A stretch of DNA of 64,000 nt from contig JAKNDB010000109.1 in NCBI GenBank assembly GCA_024305405.1, forward strand, positions 4,092,001-4,156,000, given 5' to 3'. Origin of the DNA: Dirofilaria immitis. Its lineage: Eukaryota; Nematoda; Chromadorea; Rhabditida; Onchocercidae. Made by a program: the position numbers and the translations under genes. Below are positions 28,901 to 41,133 of this stretch, piece by piece. The notes below the pieces were generated by a model. It saw only the letters and a list, made by a program, of their open reading frames with translations. It was not told the origin of the DNA and did not search any database. Positions within the stretch are counted from its first letter, which is position 1. Every line of letters begins with the position of its first letter.

Positions 28901-31900
28901 AATGATTTCAATTGTAATTGTCGTAATAATTACTATGGGAAAACATGCCATGCAAGTGAATTATTAATCGTATCCGTTACGAAATGAATGAGATAATTAT
29001 GCTCGAAGATTTGCAGCAACTATTATTTTTATGAATTATTTGTATCCATGCACATGGCTGACGAAGTCATTGTCATTTCTCAGTTTTTATAATAATTATT
29101 AGAAATCTGGTTAAGTTATGATTTCGTTTCATTGATGCTAATTTCGTAAATATTCGAAGGATGAAAAATCCAATTGTTATGAACGTAACAATTCAGCACA
29201 GAACTATCACTCCTGTGAAGAATTCTTTATGAAGAATCCAAACATCAGAAGGAAGAATGTTACAATTGATCTAGATGGTGGAAATCCATTGGAGCCACTT
29301 ATGGTACAGTGTGAACAAAATTTCAAGGATTATGATGGCATAAAATTACCTCAAAAATATTCCATCAATTTGGAAATAATGATATAGTGATTAATGGTGA
29401 TCATGGACCAGGTTCCGTGAAGAAATCACTTGATTATGGTATTGCTACCGATCAATTAGATCGTTTTGTCGAAGGATTTGGAAATTGTGAGCAGGTGCCT
29501 TTGCTACTTTATTTCATCTAAGTATTAAGTGCGCTATTTCAACCCTTATACTTCTGATTTACGCAAAACTGTGAAGATTGTAAAAAAAAAGACTCTCATG
29601 AATTTCCATCATAAATTCTAATGATGATCAAGGAGGTGCTATACTTGTAGTACATGCGTTATGAATGTCGAGGAGGTGCGAAATTAATGGTTTACGGCGT
29701 AGAACGAAGACCATCATCATGGTACAGTACAAGAAATGGTCAACATGCAATGCAGTGGGGTGATGCGCCACCTTATTCAAGGATGTGTCCATGTGCAGTA
29801 AATTCATCCTGCACAAATAGCAGGTTTTGGTACTTCATACACTTTACTTTTTCTTCGTCTGTTTTGTTCCACGCTTATCATTTGATATTGCGTGAATTAT
29901 TTCTTATTACAATTGATCATCTGATACAAATTCACTATTATTTCAGCAACTTAGCCAGTTATGCTTTTCAGAATGTGTAATTGTGATAGCGGTAAAGATA
30001 GTGTTGATGAAGGCTACAATCCTCATATGCAATTGCTACCAGTAATGAATTTATATCTTGGAGGCACAACAGCTACATCTTCAATAAATGTTTTTATTGG
30101 CCCTCTTATTTGTACCCAACGCTGTGAGTGTGCCTTCGCTAATTTGGGCTTCATACAAAAGAATTATTTTGAATAAAAATTATTCTAAGCTAACTCTCTC
30201 CATTTTCTAATAGCTCATTTAGTATATATCTATCACCATAGCCTTGTGATTTCCTTTTTCATGAAGATGTATTTGATGGAATAACGTTTCTGAATCGCAA
30301 TGCTCGTTTGGCTGGTTCACAGGCTTTATTCGGCTCGGTGATGGATGTCGAGTTTCAAATACGCATGTCACATGCTCAAATGACAATTTTTGCATGGGAA
30401 TCGTCAAATGGGCAACATTGGTATCAACTCTATCTTGCAGGTTATTTAGTGTTCAAAAGTGCTTTTCCCTAGTCAATGATTTAGTTCAAGTCATTTTTCT
30501 AGAATGTATTTCACTTTTTTCTATTCCCTCCACTCTGTATTCATAAAATTAATTTATTTCGAAATCTGACTTTTAGCTTCTTAGCATGATTTGTATCATA
30601 AAATATTTCAATTTAGAAATCATTTTTTTTATAAATGGCCAACATTCAGATGGACACTTGATAGGACAACTTGTAAGTGGAAGCAAAGTTTTTGAAATCG
30701 AATCTAAAATGTATATAAATGATAACAAATGGCATACGGTGTACTGGGAAGTAAATATAAATGAAATGATGTTGAACGTGGATAACGAAAGTAGCACACT
30801 GGTTGCTCATATCATACCCCGAATGTCTATACGTGGATCATAGGTGAAGCATCTTCCGTATTCTTTTTCATACTAATCACTATATCACGTTTATTATTGA
30901 TTTCAGTAGATTACAGGATCACGAACAGAACGTGGTTTATCAGGTTTCGCTGGTCAAATTCGAAATATGTACTTGAATGGTAATGAAATTATGTTACAAT
31001 CATTGGTCAAAAAGCAAGGCCGAGGCATGAGGGTTTGTCATATTTTGACGGACAAATATTTTGGAATGCCATTTTCGATTTTTTATCACTAAATCAAATC
31101 AATTTATTCCAATATGATTGCACGGCATATTTGACTCTCTGAGCCTTTTTGACGAAACTGATTGAAGCAACAAAAACTTTCATTTATTTAGGGTATTGAA
31201 CTGGGCGAAAAAGAACATGCGAGAATGATGACTGCTTAAATCATGGCGAGTGTATTGAATTTTATGATAGTCACAAATGCAATTGTAATAGCACACCATT
31301 TGTTGGTGAAAAGTGTGACCGAGGTAATCTTTTCTTTCTTTACTGGATTTATGGGTGTCTAATCATTTTCGCTTTGAAGTAATCAATCGTAAATATTTTA
31401 ATAACAATTTCGATCATTTTTGAAGTTACAGATGTCGCTGTATTTGTACCAAAAAATTCTGAACTGACGATTCCATGGCAGCATCCAGCTCAAACATCAT
31501 CATGTTTCCGGATAGCTATACAGTCATTTTCCTCAAACTATTCATTGATAAGAGCAAAGGCTTTGTTTGCAGACTGTCAGTTTAACTTGACTATTAATCA
31601 GAAAGGTTAATATATTATTAATCTCATTGAATATCTTATTAGATGCCATTAGAATACGCGGAAATGTTTTAGGAAAAAAATTTCAGGTAGATCAGAAAAA
31701 CATTGTTGTTAAATGGGCTGAAGCTAGATGGATCTATTATAATATTGATTAAATTGAATAAGAGATTTAATTAAGATGGTATTGTAACTATTTTTAGATA
31801 TTACATGTACTGCTGAGCCTTGAGTGCAGGTAACTTGACCACCAAAAATTTACTTCAGTGAATTAGCGGTCATTGCGAAGTTACTGCTAAATGTTAGGAT

Positions 31901-33361
31901 TAATTTTCACAGGTTTCCTCGAATTATCGGTTTTCGATGGCTTTTTCTTCCAGTATAAAGCGGCAGATACTGTGCATAGGTTCGACAATAATGAACTCGC
32001 CGACGTCAATTTTTGTGCCAAAAGTACTGAATTTACTCTTCAGGTTGGTTGAAAAAGTTTTCAAAGCTATGAATGGTTTTATAGATCCACTTAAATATGC
32101 CTTTTTTTTTCAAAATTTAACTTCAGCATTAGCATAAGAGAGGGAGAAATAATAATTAAGCATTGTGGAAGCACAATAACTTATACCTCAGAAAAAAACA
32201 TATTTCATCTTCTATGACGCGTATCGTTATTGATGTATTATTAATATTGTTATGGCATATCTTGATATTCTTTGAACAAGACCGTGAATTGTTGCACTTA
32301 AATTGCTTAAGGAATCAAATTTTACAGATTAATGACGAAGATGTTCTTCGTATAAGTGGTAACTGGTCATTCTTCCCACAGCTCAATGTTTGGAAATTCA
32401 TTGATAAACGTAATTTCTACTTTATTAATAATATCTAATGTTTCTGTCTCTTTTCTAGATTAGTGATATCATTACTAACTATAAGTAATTTTCTTTTGGA
32501 TCACAGATTTTATGGGTTGCTTAATGAGGCTACAAGTTGGTGTTGCTTTCCCTCTAAAGGATCCGTCATCATCACGTTTGTTGTACAAAGGTGGAATACG
32601 CTTTGAAGGCTGTTCATATGATCACACGTGAGATTTCATTTCTTTTCTTGCTTTTTCGATGGACTCCTTGATATTTCACACTTCTGAAGGATAAAATTCG
32701 AGAAATACGGCCTTCATTCTTACTAGATTTATTCCTACCTTCGAGAACAAAACTTACTGTTCTGCAAAGCATACATAAATGTATTGTAAGGTAATTTCCT
32801 TTCTGTACGCCCTAATTTACGTTACCACTACATGCTATTTGAAAATATAAACTAAATATATCGTTAGCAGTTATTTTTCTTTAGAATTTTTTCAGCTTTT
32901 TTGATCAATTGCCGAAACAAGAACAAAAATCAATATTGTCTGATATTCACATCAATGCTATGATTGAACATTGCACTTCACTGGCTTTAACACGTAAGTT
33001 TCGATCAGTTCCCTGAAAGTCATTTTTCCTTTTTCTACTTGTATTGCCAGTGATGGATGAAAAATTAATAACGTGATTATTATCAAAAACATAAAATCCG
33101 TAAGATTAAGCACGAAATCAATTGAAGAACACTGAGATTCTTTCATGAAAATTTTTTGACTTCTCATTTTTAGCAATAATTGGCATTGTCACGGGTTGTT
33201 TTCTTTTCCTGTTCACCTTTACTGTTCTTGTATGCTGGATTCGAAATCGACCTGATGGCGTATATAAAACGAATGAAGATATTTTGGCATATTTCACTCC
33301 GAATCATTCTGAGGATCAGCCTGTTACAATTAATTGTGTTAATAGGGAATATTTTTGTTGA
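25903..33361 (+). CDS. Neurexin-IV/CASPR-family adhesion receptor (ITX-1/NLR-1 type)
   Basis: Type I cell-surface protein of about 1200 residues, in 21 exons: 25903-25984, 26194-26390, 26658-26796, 27096-27296, 27433-27740, 27911-28140, 28314-28556, 28849-28969, 29160-29494, 29651-29823, 29972-30123, 30242-30440, 30650-30843, 30917-31032, 31192-31322, 31432-31605, 31913-32043, 32328-32409, 32507-32627, 32896-32993 and 33174-33361. Order: signal peptide (MRRRSTTICSPLPLFLSLF), discoidin-like region, laminin-G (DGEWHEIRW), laminin-G (NDGGWH), EGF (CLPNPCENHAVC), fibrinogen-like segment (YECRGG, QWGDAPPYS, CPCAVNSSC), laminin-G, EGF (CENDDCLNHGEC), laminin-G (MGCLMRLQVG), one membrane helix (IIGIVTGCFLFLFTFTVL), then a short tail with RPDGVYKTNE and C-terminal NREYFC. 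This order is that of CASPR/neurexin IV. Four one-base frame breaks (28342, 29360, 30826, 31208) and one phase clash (30123/30242) interrupt it. Confidence 0.88.
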
Positions 33362-34520
33362 TAATTCATCACATTTACATTTTCTGCTCAGGAATTTTAC
33401 ATTAAACATTATTCAGAATTGTCCGTTTGCAGCTTTAACAAAATGCTTGCCCGAAGTTTTTAGATTTCCTACTGTATATTTTTTAAATATAACGACTTTT
33501 CTGGTCACACACTATTCAATCAATAATGAATTATTTGGGCAAGATTTAAAGGACTATGAGCTGACATATGGCTGTGTATTTCACTACGAAAGATGTAGAG
33601 CACTGAATGTCCAGCCAATGTTGGTATTACCCTATCCCAAACAGGTGTACAGTAGCATGTAATTTCTGTCCAAATTAACTAAATCGTTTGCCCTTACTAT
33701 TGTAAATTGCTGTTTTTATCCTTTTATGTTTGACATTCTGATTAGATGATCTTATCATACAAAAATCAAGAAATCTCCTCTCCCACTTAGACCTTTATAT
33801 ATATATGTAGAAGAAAATATTAAGCAAAGATTCCATGAATAGCTCAAGTTATCAAATTACAAAAGTCTGATAACTTGAGCTCAGCATCATGTTTGAGTTG
33901 ATTTATTACCTTATTGACCGGTTTGTTCTGTCTATTTCTTTCATTCCGAGAGATTACGTTCATAAAAACGAGGATTGGAGAATATTCATACCATATAGCT
34001 CAGTAAATACAAAGTTGACCTGTTTCTTCAATGTTATGTACTATCTCGTAAATTTTTTTATCAGTAAGGCAAATAAACTAGCATCAGAGTAATTGTAATT
34101 AAGACGAATTCGAGAACATGCCATGATTTCAATTACTGAAATTGAAGTTTACTGCAGTTGTCACATTGCTTGACGCATCATTATCTTCTATGTTATGTTA
34201 AACCTAAATTTGATTAATAGTCCTTTGAGATAGCACTAAAAGGCAGTTATAAAATAAACTTAAAATAACAAACTGCAGAATAGATATGATAGAAAGAGCT
34301 ATGATTGTTTTACCTTTCGAATGATAGGAATATTACAGGCAATCTGATAAATAAAACCAATTTTTGAAGTGAAGTTTTATTCCCCTTGGCATTTGTTTTG
34401 TAAAAGGATCAAACGAAATCTCGGATTAAAATTTTCACACAATAAAAAAGATTTTTGAGGAAGATATACAAATCCAAATTATCCAACTGTTTACCGGCTT
34501 TAACGAAAACCATCTAGAAT
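33362..34520. other. Stretch between convergent 3' ends
   Basis: Between the CASPR-like stop codon (plus strand) and the OCR channel's last exon (minus strand). It holds both 3' UTRs and a perfect hairpin at 33841-33881. The open frames at 33362-33662 and 33889-34092 look like chance. Confidence 0.45.
33841..33881. repeat. 14-bp perfect hairpin
   Basis: AGCTCAAGTTATCA (33841-33854) and its exact reverse complement (33868-33881) flank a 13-base loop. It lies about 480 bp past the CASPR-like stop codon and could be a 3' UTR or downstream RNA structure. Confidence 0.8.
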
Positions 34521-37500
34521 TTAAATACAATCGAATATTTTTACCTGTGTGCTGGAGCTAGCAGATGATGAACTCGCACCGAAACTGTCCTTGCGTCGAA
34601 ACATATCCTTTCGAATCCGCGGTGATACGGCTAGTGGTGGTGTTCCAGCAGCTGGCATATTCGGCATATCTAACGAAGGCACCAATTGATGTCCTCGTAC
34701 TGTTTTCCGCATAGCCAACTTTTCCAGAATCATAGTTGTGCTTTTTTAGTTGTTACTAGTTCTTAAATCAAAATAAATTAGCGGAAGCACTATAGCAATA
34801 CGAAAGAGTATCATCTTTATGTCATTATTTAACAACGGCATGCAGATGTACGTTGTACATATATCTGTCTAAAATTATAAATAGTCAAATTAATCCTTTC
34901 ACTAATTATTTGAATCTCAATGGTGTTAGCTAACTATCAATAGTATCTTCTCAGCTCATATGAAGCTTTCAAAAATATTCCTCACCGCGTCTTGATATTA
35001 TCCATAACATGTTGATTTTATCATAATACGAAAGCATAAGGCTATATATGTTATCTTCTATCCATCTATCTGTACATTAAATAACTCACTAAAATCTCGA
35101 GATGATTGACGATGAAGAGACGTTGGATGGGAAAAATTATTTGCCATCACTTCTTTCTCGATTGAGCTATCATTTAATTGTCCGTTTTTCCTTCGCTTTG
35201 CATTTCATGAGCTTGTGATCTTATCTTAAATAAAAAAATAAATTATTGCTAATAGTGATTATAAAGTGCAGAAGCCGGAATGTTCAATTTCCGCAAAAAA
35301 ATTGTTTTGATATAGTGAAATATAATACTGCAATTTCTTTAATAGTAATTACTCTTCACTTACCATAGACCTTGTTGGTGGTGGCAATACAGTATCTCGC
35401 CTAAGTATTACAGCACCAGCTGGTTCGTCAATTAAACAGTTGTATGAATGAAGCAATTCCTGCGCGTAATCAACACCTAACCTTTCCACGGTATGAATTA
35501 CTTTTCGACCAATTGTCTGTAATAAATGAAAAGATAAGTGAAAATTCAAACTCTTTGGTGTAATGGAATTAAATAACCAAAAAATAAAGTATAAAATAAC
35601 CTTCCAATTAGTGATAGCTTGCTTTCTCTGCCTAGCTCGAGTTTTCTTGGTCTGTTTGATCACCATTAAGCCACGTATTTCCATACCAGCATCATTGGCT
35701 TCATTAAGTCTAATACTGTATTCTAATTGGCACGCCGCTAATTTCTCCTTCTTCACTGATCGTTCCAACACCATTACAATTTGCGCATACTGAAAAGTAT
35801 CAATCTCACCAGGAATATTCAATCATTCACTGCAGTGCGAACCATACCAGTGGCACGATTGCATGCACAACATGACAATATGAATTTTATAAGTTTAAGA
35901 TACAATTCAAAACATTCTATTTTCTCGATTCGATAAAAAATTGTAAATGATTTGGTTTATTTAATGTTAACTAATCAAAATTCAACAGTTTTACCAGTTC
36001 GCATGAAACCTCCAGGAATGATCTATCGTGCTAAAACACTATCCAGCAATTATCATTCTTATATGTATTGAAGAGGTCGAAAAGGTTATAGTAAAAGTAG
36101 TACTATAAATTTTTTTGTGTTAATATTCACTTCGGAAAATTTTCGGATCATCTTTATCAGAAATTCTTTTATTTCACCAAATAGTAAAAAATTGTTAACC
36201 TGCTGCCTCCAAGCTTTTTCAGCTTGTGCGATGACTGTTGTGTAAGTATTACCCATCATAGCGATAAGTATATTAATCAACATGATCGGCATTATGAACA
36301 TATAAAGCACGAATAATATCTTTGTTAAGACTTCATAATTAGCGCAAGAAAATTCCTCATACTGAAATAAATGCTTGTTTGTATCGTTTTCAATGCCCCG
36401 AAAATATATTATTTCTGAAATTTTGCAAAACTGTATCGAAAAACTCACGTCATAACCACCCATACTTGCACGAAACAGCGTAATAAATGTTTCCAAAAAT
36501 GAAGAATACGTGAATATATCGTAGCCTTTGACTTCGCAATAATCTGGATTTAGCGGATTGAGCTCTTGTTTGGCATGCATATCTTTCCCAAAAAATAAAA
36601 TACTGAAACGAAAAAAATATAAGCATGAGACAAACTTTTGAGAGCTTTGAGCAAATGGAGAGGATAACAGTTGTCAGTTAATTTAGTAATAAAGCCTTAC
36701 TAAAGCACCATGCATCACGTTAACGCGTGCTGCTGCAAGCTTTACTATTGCCAACGCTTTAATTAGAGGTTCTGGCATTTTCTCTATACCGATTTTGGAA
36801 TTCTCCAAAGAACTCTGTGTTTGTGCTCCCCAATAATATTTACTTGACATCTTCACCTAAACTATCTGATTCTATCCTAACTTTTTCATCCATATATGTA
36901 AAGCTCTATAGAATATGGAATAAATCTTATAATTTTATTTCGAAGGCGAAAGCTAATCGGTTAAACAAGTGCATTTAAAAAAATGTGAGTAGTACCTTGT
37001 GAAAATGAGACGAGAAATATAGCGGAAATGATAGCAAAGCGAATCATATCACCAGCAATCATACTATAAATCATTTGCACAAATGGTCCTGTTAATTTGG
37101 CACTTCTGCAAATAAATTTTTGCTAGGGTCGCATGCAATAAACTGTATATCAAATGCATGATATTTCGAAACTATATATCAATACTTCCACCAATTTCAA
37201 TTTAACGTAGTTATAATAAAATCTTCTTGATAATCGAAATACTTTAGCATGAAAAAGAAATTATTGACCTGGCAAAGAAAAGAAAAAATATCCAAGAACC
37301 CGGCAATGAAAAGACTAATAAAGCTTCTTCAACTTGAATATTGCCCATTAAACGGAAAGGTACACATATAAGAATACATATATTGGCACCGAGAAATACA
37401 ATTTTGGCTGGGGCCGTTTTCTGTAATGAAATAATAGCAATAGTACTAATGAATGATTAGGAATGGTTTGATGGCAGGGTAAAAAAACACAAACATACAT

Positions 37501-40500
37501 AATAAAAGTTTTGATGGGGAAAAGTTTACCAAATTTCTGATATATCCATAAAACCCTTGCGTTTTCAATTCGCTAAACTGTTGAAAGAAAACAAAGAATA
37601 CACAACTGGCTATTGTTAGAATTTCAAAAACAACCGCACCTGCAAGAAGTTAAATTCTACATTATCAAGACTGCCGGAAATTCCGGTTATGCATTATCGC
37701 ATATCTTTCAGTAACGTTGCAGTTGCACACCTGAATACGTGTCATGCATGGTCTAATAAAAACTCAGAGTTAATCATTACGAAATTCTGTTGAAATTCAG
37801 TCCATATCAGTTTATCAATAGGAAAAACTTTCAAGTCTTTATAAATTCAGCTAATGTATATCATTGTTTCATTCTTGGTTTACTTGAAGCTTACAAAATA
37901 AGTTCTCTAGTATACTTCGACATATTTATATATATATATATCGCTTTTCTGCAAAGGTTATTAAACAAAAAAGAAAAAAACAAATGCAAAATATTGGTAG
38001 TCTATAAGAGCGAGAAATGATTCCAAAAGTGTGAGGTAATGTAAATGGCATACCCAATCGTTCCATTCCGTTGCATATAATTTATACATAAGTCGCTCTG
38101 GTTCAGTCGGTCGCATATAAACAACAAAACATAAAAATATGAGATGTAAAATGAGCAATCCAAGCCTTTCAAATAATTTTCTCTGTAAGTAATCGAGCTA
38201 TTTACATCAAAATTGATAGATTTTGTGTTTTCCAATTAGAGAAGATTGGACATTGATATTCAAAATTAGTATGACTTATAATTCGAAAAAGTATACCGAT
38301 GCGAAAGCTTTCCACTTGTCAGCAAGAAGCCGCTGAATTACTTCGCTTCCAATCATATCTAAATGTTCACTGGTACTACCATTTATCACAGTCATCAACG
38401 CTGAATCATAATCTGTAATTAAAAGCTATAATTGATAATAAAAATAAGTATAAAATCACTCAGTACTTATTTCATTACAGTCCTTTACGAAATAGAAATT
38501 AAATCACAAGAAATGAAAAATTTTTGATGGCTGAGGTAGCATAGTCACCGGACCTAATTACCAACTAAACACTGGTTCGACGTGAAGTTGGTTTTTTCCT
38601 TTTTTTTGCAAATAAATCAAATAGTCAATAAATACATTCATGACAATATCGACAAATTTTATCTAATGAATAATAACAAAATACTAACTTGTTGAGCCAT
38701 CGGGTCGTATAGTGTCTAAAGCTGTAAGGGATATGCACTACACGTCATATCACTAAATCTCCAAAATTCCTGAAATATCCAAATTCCCAAATCAAAATTG
38801 GAGAATCAAACATCATTAGTTCTGTGTAACCGTGAAAGTACGTACGACTTTCATCAACTCCAGCATCTCTTCAAAAATATCCTTTCGCCCAAGTTTTGTC
38901 GCAAGCGTCAATGGTGTCAAGCCAGCTGCATTCACGATATTTGGATCAGCGGGTTTCGCCCAATGCCTTACTGCATAGCTGTACATTGACTATAATATGC
39001 TATATCAATAACTTTCTATATTATCATAATTGTATGATAAAATGTCTCATCGACTTTACGAGCCATCGATCCTCTTTTATGGCAATTAAACTATGATAAA
39101 AATCAATGTAAAAATCTCTGTGGATATTGAAAGATGTATTATACATTGCTGTAATTGATGACACACATATGTAGAATTGTATTGCCAAACATATCTTGCA
39201 GATTGGGGTCAGCGCCATACTGTATTAGCAAATCATAGATATCTTTGTTGCCGAAACACGCAGCAAAGGCTAACGGATATTCGCCATAATAGGCATATCC
39301 TAAAACTCAGTGTTAAACACAAAGATTGTCTTACTGCATAGCTGTACATTAATATTGGAGCATTGCTGTATAAAATTATAATATTGGGGTATTGCTGTAT
39401 AAAAACTTATGACCTATCTCTAAAACAACAGCTACCTTCGTAATCAGTTGATTTGCGAGATGTCTTTTGATTTTCAGGTAGAAAAATGTACCGCAAGCTC
39501 GTGCATTCACTTCCGCTGAATTTTGCAGTAATAAATGGACAGTTTCATAATCATCATGAACAATTGCTAGATGCAATGCACTCTGACCTAAAATATCGAC
39601 TTCTCAGATTCAATATGGCTGAATCAATGTTATACGAAATTATAAGAAAAACATAAATCTGTTAAAATTTCCCAGAACAAAAAGATATTTTTAGCGTTAA
39701 AAACGATGAGAAGTTAACTGCACGAAAAACTTGGAAAGATGAATAAAAGGTCACTGAAAATGGATAAGGAGAAAATAGAAGCATGTTTTATAAACCTCTA
39801 AATTAAAAATTATAAGGCCAAAGAGCGAAGAGTTGGATGTTCCATAGAAAAAAAGTTGGATATTCCATATATCTATTTAGAAAAATCAAATTAATTTTAT
39901 TGTTTTATACTTACCGAACATTTCGTCACCGAGGTAAATGTCATTAGCAAGGCCAGGGTAACGTGTTATTAAAATTCTAGCAATTTCACTACACATTGGC
40001 TCCTCACGATTCAGCAAGAGGTGTATTATCGTCTCACCTTCCACACCACGTTTGTTCAGTCTCCATTGACCAAGATGTTCGCGGAATTTGCTTCCAAATT
40101 GGCCAACAGAATTTGACTCTGTCTTACCTAGCTGCACATTCTGTAATGATTCATTACGATTCAAGAACGGTAATGGCTGGAAATTTTTAAACTAATTCGA
40201 AAAAACCAAATATAATTTAAATCAGTAATCATTTAAAAATAAAATAGTCCAACTAATAGAATCTTAAGGTTCATGTATTTCTGTCAAAATTTCACCGCAA
40301 TCCACAGCACCCAGTACCTCAAACTGACTGATTTAGGCGGTTTCGTCAAAAGAATTCAGAAAGAAGGCAGAATATTCTGTGAAGAGAAATTAATTTATGG
40401 AAAATAATCAGAAATTTGATTTAAAAAAAAAAAAAGAAAATGTACGGTTGTTTTTTTCCACTTTGCATAGTCCGTAAAACGAATCATTTGCGGCGATGCA

Positions 40501-41133
40501 CCATCTTCATACATCATTGAAATCAGTTTCTCATTTGCGAAATTAAGAACTCCATCTTCACCTTCCTTTTCAAACGCAGCTAACAGTTCGCCACCTGTAA
40601 CTAATCCTGCTAAGATAGCCAAAGCCTAATTAGAGGTTTTTCATCGCTAAAAACTTGGCAATTTATTTGTTCAGCAGATGATACAATTGATGATAAGTTG
40701 CATATCTCATAGTCCGATGATCTAGTCGCAGTAAACTTTATTATATTATATCATACTCTTGACAAGCTCGGTATTATGGAAAAAAGTATATAATGGAACT
40801 CTAGTTAAAGTACACATGTTGTACTGAAAATCCTTCTCATTTCTATCTCAAAAATGCTTACAATGTAAACCGCTGAACCAATTTCATATTACGATGAAAT
40901 ATGCGAGTGGACTGTTAAAAATGGTTAGAAAATTGAAGAATTCAGATGATGGGATACGAGAATAACGTGATAGATTCGAAAATACTTGCCGCAGCGCATG
41001 CCAACCCATTTGTAAAGATGATTCTTTTACGTTCACGATACAAATTAGACCACTGATCATCAGGATCTTCTTTCAGATTGTCGATATCTTCTGCTCCAGC
41101 TTGGTGTAAAATTTTACTCTTCAGTTGTCCCAT
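34521..41133 (-). CDS. TRPV channel subunit, OCR/Nanchung type
   Basis: Cation channel of the nematode OCR group, expected in sensory neurons or rectal/uterine cells. Exons: 41133-40990, 40625-40446, 40191-39915, 39587-39436, 39299-39145, 38989-38846, 38769-38689, 38412-38297, 38182-38054, 37752-37731, 37639-37530, 37420-37269, 37105-36996, 36602-36449, 36361-36200, 35789-35601, 35516-35364 and about 34733 to 34521. Start MGQLKSK. Ankyrin repeats include [54 protein letters not shown] and [20 protein letters not shown]. Helices S1-S5 follow; the pore region has [10 protein letters not shown] then [14 protein letters not shown]6 has [12 protein letters not shown] and the TRP-box region [21 protein letters not shown] wording (NDIY, LHLAIV) and the C-terminal [20 protein letters not shown] fit OCR/Nanchung rather than OSM-9/Inactive. 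Three one-base breaks (36584, 38722, 39482). The last junction is uncertain. About 880 residues. Confidence 0.9.
36699..36893 (-). pseudogene. fumC: Bacterial fumC (class II fumarase) fragment, likely Wolbachia-derived
   Basis: Inside the intron between OCR exons 37105-36996 and 36602-36449, the minus strand encodes the N-terminus of a class II fumarase. It starts at an ATG at 36893 with [12 protein letters not shown], shifts frame after a few bases, then continues [19 protein letters not shown] and [20 protein letters not shown] up to about 36699. The WGAQTQ, EKMP and LIKALAIVK wording is bacterial FumC (E. coli LWGAQTQRS, EKMPTSLIHALALTKRAAAK) and not the eukaryotic YYGAQTVRS form. Only about 65 of roughly 460 residues are present. 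The conserved QRS and NF are changed to QSS and NS, and the frame is broken. It is therefore a dead fragment; its Wolbachia origin is inferred from the filarial-like host. Confidence 0.78.

Noticed and set aside
33180..33662. 160-codon plus-strand frame
   Set aside because: It overlaps the last CASPR-like exon in a different frame. The exon's own frame gives a membrane helix and conserved tail with exact splice phase.
35563..35793. Plus-strand frame of 76 codons
   Set aside because: It is the antisense of the OCR exon that encodes VLERS and [10 protein letters not shown], a shadow frame.
36699..36893. Host mitochondrial fumarase exon nested in the intron
   Set aside because: The residues follow bacterial FumC wording, the frame is broken, and no further fumarase exons occur nearby.
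38521..38590. tRNA-like segment (GGTAGCATAGTC, then GGTTCGACG)
   Set aside because: It contains D-arm-like and T-loop-like words, but acceptor and T stems do not pair and no anticodon arm forms. It lies in an OCR intron and looks like chance.
38701..38768. Treating TTACAG before the OCR segment [10 protein letters not shown] as an intron acceptor
   Set aside because: The preceding bases encode [15 protein letters not shown], which is conserved in this channel family directly before ALDT. A one-base gap explains it better than an intron.
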